A DNA stretch of 58,870 bases from a virus. Under the pieces are notes generated by a model. It searched no databases and was not told the origin of the DNA. It saw only the letters and a program-made list of their open reading frames with translations. Positions 56,310 to 58,870 of this stretch are shown here, piece by piece. The stretch is from positions 1-58,870 of the IMG/VR virus record IMGVR_UViG_3300047564_002916. The stretch is one strand, 5' to 3'. The translations under genes and the position numbers were made by a program. How positions within the stretch are numbered: position 1 is the stretch's first letter; every line of letters starts with the position of its first letter.

Positions 56310-56339
56310 ACTATAGCACCTATTTAGTTGTCTTGTCAA
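56310..56339 (-). promoter_or_regulatory. Early sigma70-type promoter of the RlpA-like gene
   Basis: -35 TTGACA (56334-56339) and -10 TATAGT (56310-56315), 18 bp apart. CTAAATA lies in the spacer, as in the psbA promoter. Confidence 0.6.
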
Positions 56340-56348
56340 CCCCCCGTG

Positions 56349-56356
56349 GATAAATA
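56349..56356 (+). promoter_or_regulatory. Late-promoter-like GATAAATA (plus strand)
   Basis: The motif reads into the two plus-strand small genes at 56380 and 56568. It is 10 bp from the divergent RlpA promoter. Confidence 0.55.
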
Positions 56357-56379
56357 TATTTGGTGGGGAACCCGAACGT

Positions 56380-56571
56380 ATGCCGAGAGAGTGGAACACT
56401 CCGATTAGAGAGCCATGGAATGCTCCTATTCATAACACATTAAAAGCAATAGATAACCACACTCAAGAATACTTTAAGAGTGGCGATAAATGGCATCTAC
56501 AAAAAGCAGATCAACTTAGGCAATATTTACACGAGTTAAAAACCTGGATACATCATCAAGAAGGAAGATGA
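56380..56571 (+). CDS. Hypothetical protein (63 aa)
   Basis: The protein is helical and rich in Trp and His (begins MPREWNTPIREPWNAPIHNT, then a helix W-H-L-Q-K-A-D-Q-L-R-Q-Y-L). It overlaps the next gene by ATGA. It is in the lysis-gene neighbourhood but no role is shown. Confidence 0.6.
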   Translation: MPREWNTPIREPWNAPIHNTLKAIDNHTQEYFKSGDKWHLQKADQLRQYLHELKTWIHHQEGR

Positions 56572-56807
56572 AATTTAATTTAACCAAACTTATTTTTATA
56601 GTTTGTTTTTCTACTGTTGGATTTGTTGGGTTAAATTTCATTGCCTGTAATTTCATGTTACCAGGATCAATCATTAGTGCTAATGTTCTTGGGGGATTAA
56701 AAAACCCCCCTCCTTTAGATTGTAAGGAATCTGAAAGAAGAGGGTATGAAACTTTATTAACTATTCTCACTACAGTAATTGCTCTACGAGCTAAGGTAGA
56801 AGATTAA
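56568..56807 (+). CDS. Small membrane protein, possible lysis accessory (79 aa)
   Basis: One N-terminal membrane segment (residues about 7-28, L-I-F-I-V-C-F-S-T-V-G-F-V-G-L-N-F-I-A-C) is followed by a soluble part with a final helix that ends A-L-R-A-K-V-E-D. Cys27 and Cys66 flank the linker. It converges with the lysozyme frame, sharing the TTAA at both stops. A holin or spanin role is possible from position only. Confidence 0.55.
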   Translation: MKFNLTKLIFIVCFSTVGFVGLNFIACNFMLPGSIISANVLGGLKNPPPLDCKESERRGYETLLTILTTVIALRAKVED

Positions 56808-57274
56808 GAAACCCAGAGTTTACCCTCTGCCTTTCTTCTTCTAAGTAGTCCTGCCTCTACATTACTACCAGGATTACGATACATCTCTAGAACTTTAGGA
56901 ACGTCGTTCCATTTTTGATCTTTTAAGATACGAGTGATAGTATTAAAATTCCCAGAACCATAGAAATTAGCGCCGAGATTATAAGCAAAAGATAATAATG
57001 CTCCACGTTGATTGTCATTCATCTCACTCCAATAAGGAATTTTTTGTAGGGCAGGTAAGAATCTATGCTCAACATCATACATCAGATATTCATCTGCTTG
57101 CTGTTGAGTAATAAACTGACCTAACATAAAGGTAGATCCATCTGGTCTACGAGTGCTTCCCCATCCTATTGTAATAGGAGCAGCACCTGTTTTGGGATCT
57201 GGGTATGCTTTTAAATGACAACCTTCAAACTCTTTGATTAGTTCTAGCCCTCGATGAGGAATAGAACTTACTAC
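56804..57274 (-). CDS. GH24 phage-type lysozyme in the -1 frame of the upstream peptidase gene
   Basis: From the shift point, 156 codons encode V-V-S-S-I-P-H-R-G-L-E-L-I-K-E-F-E-G, then a catalytic triad in the T4-lysozyme manner (Glu in E-F-E-G, Asp in Y-P-D-P, Thr in I-T-I-G-W-G). The later F-A-Y-N-L-G-A-N-F-Y-G-S-G and R-R-R-K-A-E-G-K-L-W match the lysozyme C-terminal lobe. No ATG, GTG or TTG occurs in frame before the catalytic Glu. The first ATG, 57127, would lose the catalytic residues. The frame is entered exactly where the upstream A AAA AAG would slip by -1. A -1 shift would make a 390-aa peptidase-lysozyme fusion. Confidence 0.85.
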   Translation of the reverse strand, partial: VVSSIPHRGLELIKEFEGCHLKAYPDPKTGAAPITIGWGSTRRPDGSTFMLGQFITQQQADEYLMYDVEHRFLPALQKIPYWSEMNDNQRGALLSFAYNLGANFYGSGNFNTITRILKDQKWNDVPKVLEMYRNPGSNVEAGLLRRRKAEGKLWVS

Positions 57275-57280
57275 TTTTTT
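57240..57280 (-). promoter_or_regulatory. Candidate programmed -1 frameshift signal in the endolysin
   Basis: A AAA AAG (57274-57280, zero frame GTA-AAA-AAG) lies directly before the TAG stop. After a 5-nt spacer comes a hairpin (57240-57268): AGTTCTA pairs with TAGAACT (7 bp), with CCTC-ATC-GAGG inside. The slippery heptamer is the dnaX type. Confidence 0.75.
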
Positions 57281-57975
57281 ACGGCGTCAAAAACTCTACC
57301 CCAACCATCATTGCCTTTTGGGCACCATCTACGTGCCAACTCAGATCGTTTGTATACCGCTCCTCTACCATTGGTAACAGGACCCGTATAGCCATCGTTA
57401 AGGCTTCCATACGGGTCATGAACGATGTAGTCTCCAGCGGGGGTCTTCCCAATCACAACACACATGTGGCCTCCTGTAGGAGCACTGAGAGGTCCCCTGT
57501 GAAGGATGCCAATTACCATTGGACGATTTGCTGCTAATTCTTTATCGAGATCAGCAAATGACAAATCATATTTGAATGCAGATTTAATACCATACCCCAT
57601 CAAGACACGAGTTTGTACAGTATGATCGGTTGTATCCCCAGCAGCAAATACTTTCTGAACATAAGCATCGTCACCTTTAGGACCTTTCAGTGTGCCTGGT
57701 TTAAAATATTCAAGACACATAGCACAAGCAGAACTATTACAAGTTCGTTGAGCATCACGATAATTATCTGTTTGAGGGAACCAAGGGAAGTTTTCAAGAA
57801 TATTAGTTGCTTGTTTTTGAACTGATGTTCTGTATGTTTTAACCCAACCAGAAGTATCTTCTAATTCTTCTGGGGCTGATTTTTCCAAAGCATGAAAAAA
57901 CATTTCAACTGCTTTTACGTGATTGGGATTCTTCTCATCAAAATGTTTAAAGAAGTTATGTAAATTAATTTTCAT
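57271..57975 (-). CDS. C39/papain-like cysteine peptidase, endolysin N-terminal part (234 aa)
   Basis: The catalytic-type motifs are C-N-S-S-A-C-A-M-C-L-E-Y (Cys) and G-G-H-M-C-V-V-I-G...G-D-Y-I-V-H-D-P-Y-G (His and Asp), as in C39-like peptidases. Such domains cut peptide cross-links in some phage endolysins. The C-terminal end D-A-V-K-K lies at the slippery site, and the -1 frame continues as lysozyme. In zero frame it ends TAG TAA. It overlaps the upstream nuclease gene by ATGA. Confidence 0.78.
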   Translation of the reverse strand: MKINLHNFFKHFDEKNPNHVKAVEMFFHALEKSAPEELEDTSGWVKTYRTSVQKQATNILENFPWFPQTDNYRDAQRTCNSSACAMCLEYFKPGTLKGPKGDDAYVQKVFAAGDTTDHTVQTRVLMGYGIKSAFKYDLSFADLDKELAANRPMVIGILHRGPLSAPTGGHMCVVIGKTPAGDYIVHDPYGSLNDGYTGPVTNGRGAVYKRSELARRWCPKGNDGWGRVFDAVKK

Positions 57976-58310
57976 TGTTTTTCTCTGTGAAGTTGAATGT
58001 AATACTCGGCATCTACTACGACTAATGGTTTCTTGCCATTCTTTTTCATGACAAGGACTGGTTCATAATCACCTGAGTTTGCTTGAGCTTGTTCGTAAGC
58101 ATCCCAAACATTTAACTTTTCTACATTCTTACATTCAATGCTGTGGGGAAACTTTTGTCTGGCAGCTCGTGCCATGATTAAATCTTCTCCACCAGCGCCC
58201 ATCGATCTAGATTCAATATCTTCAGGATGAACGTCAAGCATTTCAATAAGTTTGTCACGTACCCATTGCTGAAGACGACGACCTTTCGCTTTCGCTGACT
58301 GAACTTTCAT
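57972..58310 (-). CDS. PD-(D/E)XK-type endonuclease (112 aa)
   Basis: The motif G-A-G-G-E-D-L-I-M-A followed by F-P-H-S-I-E-C-K-N-V-E and later W-D-A-Y-E-Q-A fits small restriction-like or VRR-type nucleases, with D/E-x-K in E-C-K. The N-terminus is basic (MKVQSAKAKGRRLQQWVRDK). It overlaps the peptidase gene by ATGA. Its exact role, repair or homing, is unknown. Confidence 0.72.
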   Translation of the reverse strand: MKVQSAKAKGRRLQQWVRDKLIEMLDVHPEDIESRSMGAGGEDLIMARAARQKFPHSIECKNVEKLNVWDAYEQAQANSGDYEPVLVMKKNGKKPLVVVDAEYYIQLHREKQ

Positions 58311-58313
58311 AAT

Positions 58314-58342
58314 AAAAAACCCCCATATAGGAGGTATTTATC
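58314..58342 (-). terminator. Terminator with late-promoter-like GATAAATA
   Basis: ACCTCC-TATAT-GGGGGT (one G-T pair) and T-run follow nrdB, and GATAAATA (58335-58342) directly abuts the 5' arm. The transcript from it would start within the hairpin. Confidence 0.65.
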
Positions 58343-58349
58343 TATTCAA

Positions 58350-58870
58350 TTAAAGTTGGAACCCAACAAATGTATCTTTAGTTACGTCTTGTTTGAGACC
58401 ACCAATAACATAACTTTCAACTTCTGTTTCTTGTGGTGCTACTTGCATAGACTTAGAATTTAACCAGTGCTCAGTCCAAGGAAGTGGATTGTTATTAAGA
58501 GGAGCATCAAAGATTGGATTAAATCCAATTGCTTTTAGACGACGATTAGCAGTCCACTCAACATACTTCTGAAGTAGTTTAGCATTCAAACCAATCATAG
58601 AACCATCTTTAAACAGATAGTCAGCCCAAAGTTTTTCTTCTTCTACACATTGTTTGAACATGTTATAAACAGTCTGCTCTTCTTCTTTAGCAATTTTAAT
58701 CATATCAGAATCATCACCCTGATTCCATTTATTAATAATGTTCTGGGTAATAACAAGATGCTGTGACTCATCACGGGCGATTAAACCAATGATCTTAGCA
58801 TTACCTTCCATGAGTTTGAGTTCACCGAAAGCAAACGAGCAAGCAAAAGAAACGTAGAAACGAATACCCT
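58350..58870 (-). CDS. nrdB: Ribonucleotide reductase beta subunit (partial; N-ter outside window)
   Basis: The frame is open to the right edge. It contains F-Y-V-S-F-A-C-S-F-A-F-G-E-L, then G-N-A-K-I-I-G-L-I-A-R-D-E-S-Q-H-L, the helix with the iron ligands Glu and His, and the C-terminal tail D-T-F-V-G-F-Q-L that docks to the alpha subunit. NrdB carries the diferric-tyrosyl radical needed to make deoxyribonucleotides. The N-terminal half lies outside the window and nrdA is probably beyond. Confidence 0.92.
   Translation of the reverse strand, partial: GIRFYVSFACSFAFGELKLMEGNAKIIGLIARDESQHLVITQNIINKWNQGDDSDMIKIAKEEEQTVYNMFKQCVEEEKLWADYLFKDGSMIGLNAKLLQKYVEWTANRRLKAIGFNPIFDAPLNNNPLPWTEHWLNSKSMQVAPQETEVESYVIGGLKQDVTKDTFVGFQL

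Noticed and set aside
57271-57280. Lysozyme starting at ATG 57127 as a 107-aa protein
   Set aside because: It would lose the catalytic Glu, Asp and Thr, which are encoded upstream in the same frame.
1-58870. CRISPR array, integrase, attachment sites, insertion sequences
   Set aside because: No regular short repeats with spacers, and no recombinase or transposase motif, were seen in any frame.

Overview
The window is part of a T4-like myovirus genome that infects marine picocyanobacteria, most likely Synechococcus. The phage core is recognisable on sequence: gp4, gp48, gp53, a gp5-like hub, gp26, gp32, gp33, RNase H, ThyX and NrdB. It is mixed with cyanobacterial auxiliary genes: psbA (D1), two hli genes, petF ferredoxin, two CpeT-like genes, PhoH, SAM decarboxylase, a SomA/OprB-type porin and an RlpA-like protein. 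Late promoters of the T4 type (TATAAATA and variants) and early sigma70-type promoters (TTGACA, 17 bp, TATNNT) are both frequent.

Layout. 1-13.6 kb: minus-strand tail-fibre and adhesin-like genes, with a 3504-aa giant. 13.6-17.6 kb: an accessory island of seven tRNA or tRNA-like genes, two HNH/endonuclease VII genes, a CpeT-like gene, a 2OG-Fe(II) oxygenase and small ORFs. Most of it lies between two 40-bp direct repeats. 17.6-31.9 kb: minus-strand baseplate hub, spike, tape-measure and chaperone genes. 31.9-35.7 kb: plus-strand gp4, an unassigned gene, gp48 and gp53. 35.7-45.3 kb: minus-strand replication, nucleotide and host-takeover genes (gp32, DUF1825, gp33, nuclease, PhoH, ThyX, small peptides behind a tandem glutamine-riboswitch-like leader, SpeD, RNase H, glutaredoxin), ending with a psbA-linked HNH gene and psbA. 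45.5-50.5 kb: a plus-strand tail fibre and partner. 50.5-58.9 kb: minus-strand hli, petF, porin, tRNAs, the second CpeT-like gene, RlpA, a lysis cassette, a nuclease and nrdB (cut by the window end).

The most interesting signals are two candidate programmed -1 frameshifts, neither served by a normal start codon. One joins gp26 to a 61-codon extension just before the tape-measure gene. The other (A AAA AAG just before the stop, then a hairpin) joins a cysteine-peptidase-like protein to a GH24 lysozyme whose catalytic residues are otherwise untranslated. Also notable are promoters folded into terminator hairpins, tRNA genes that supply the TAG stop of the preceding ORF, a tandem glutamine-aptamer leader, and a structured leader before the second cpeT-like gene.

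No CRISPR array, integrase, insertion sequence or rRNA was seen. No stretch over about 300 bases lacks a gene.
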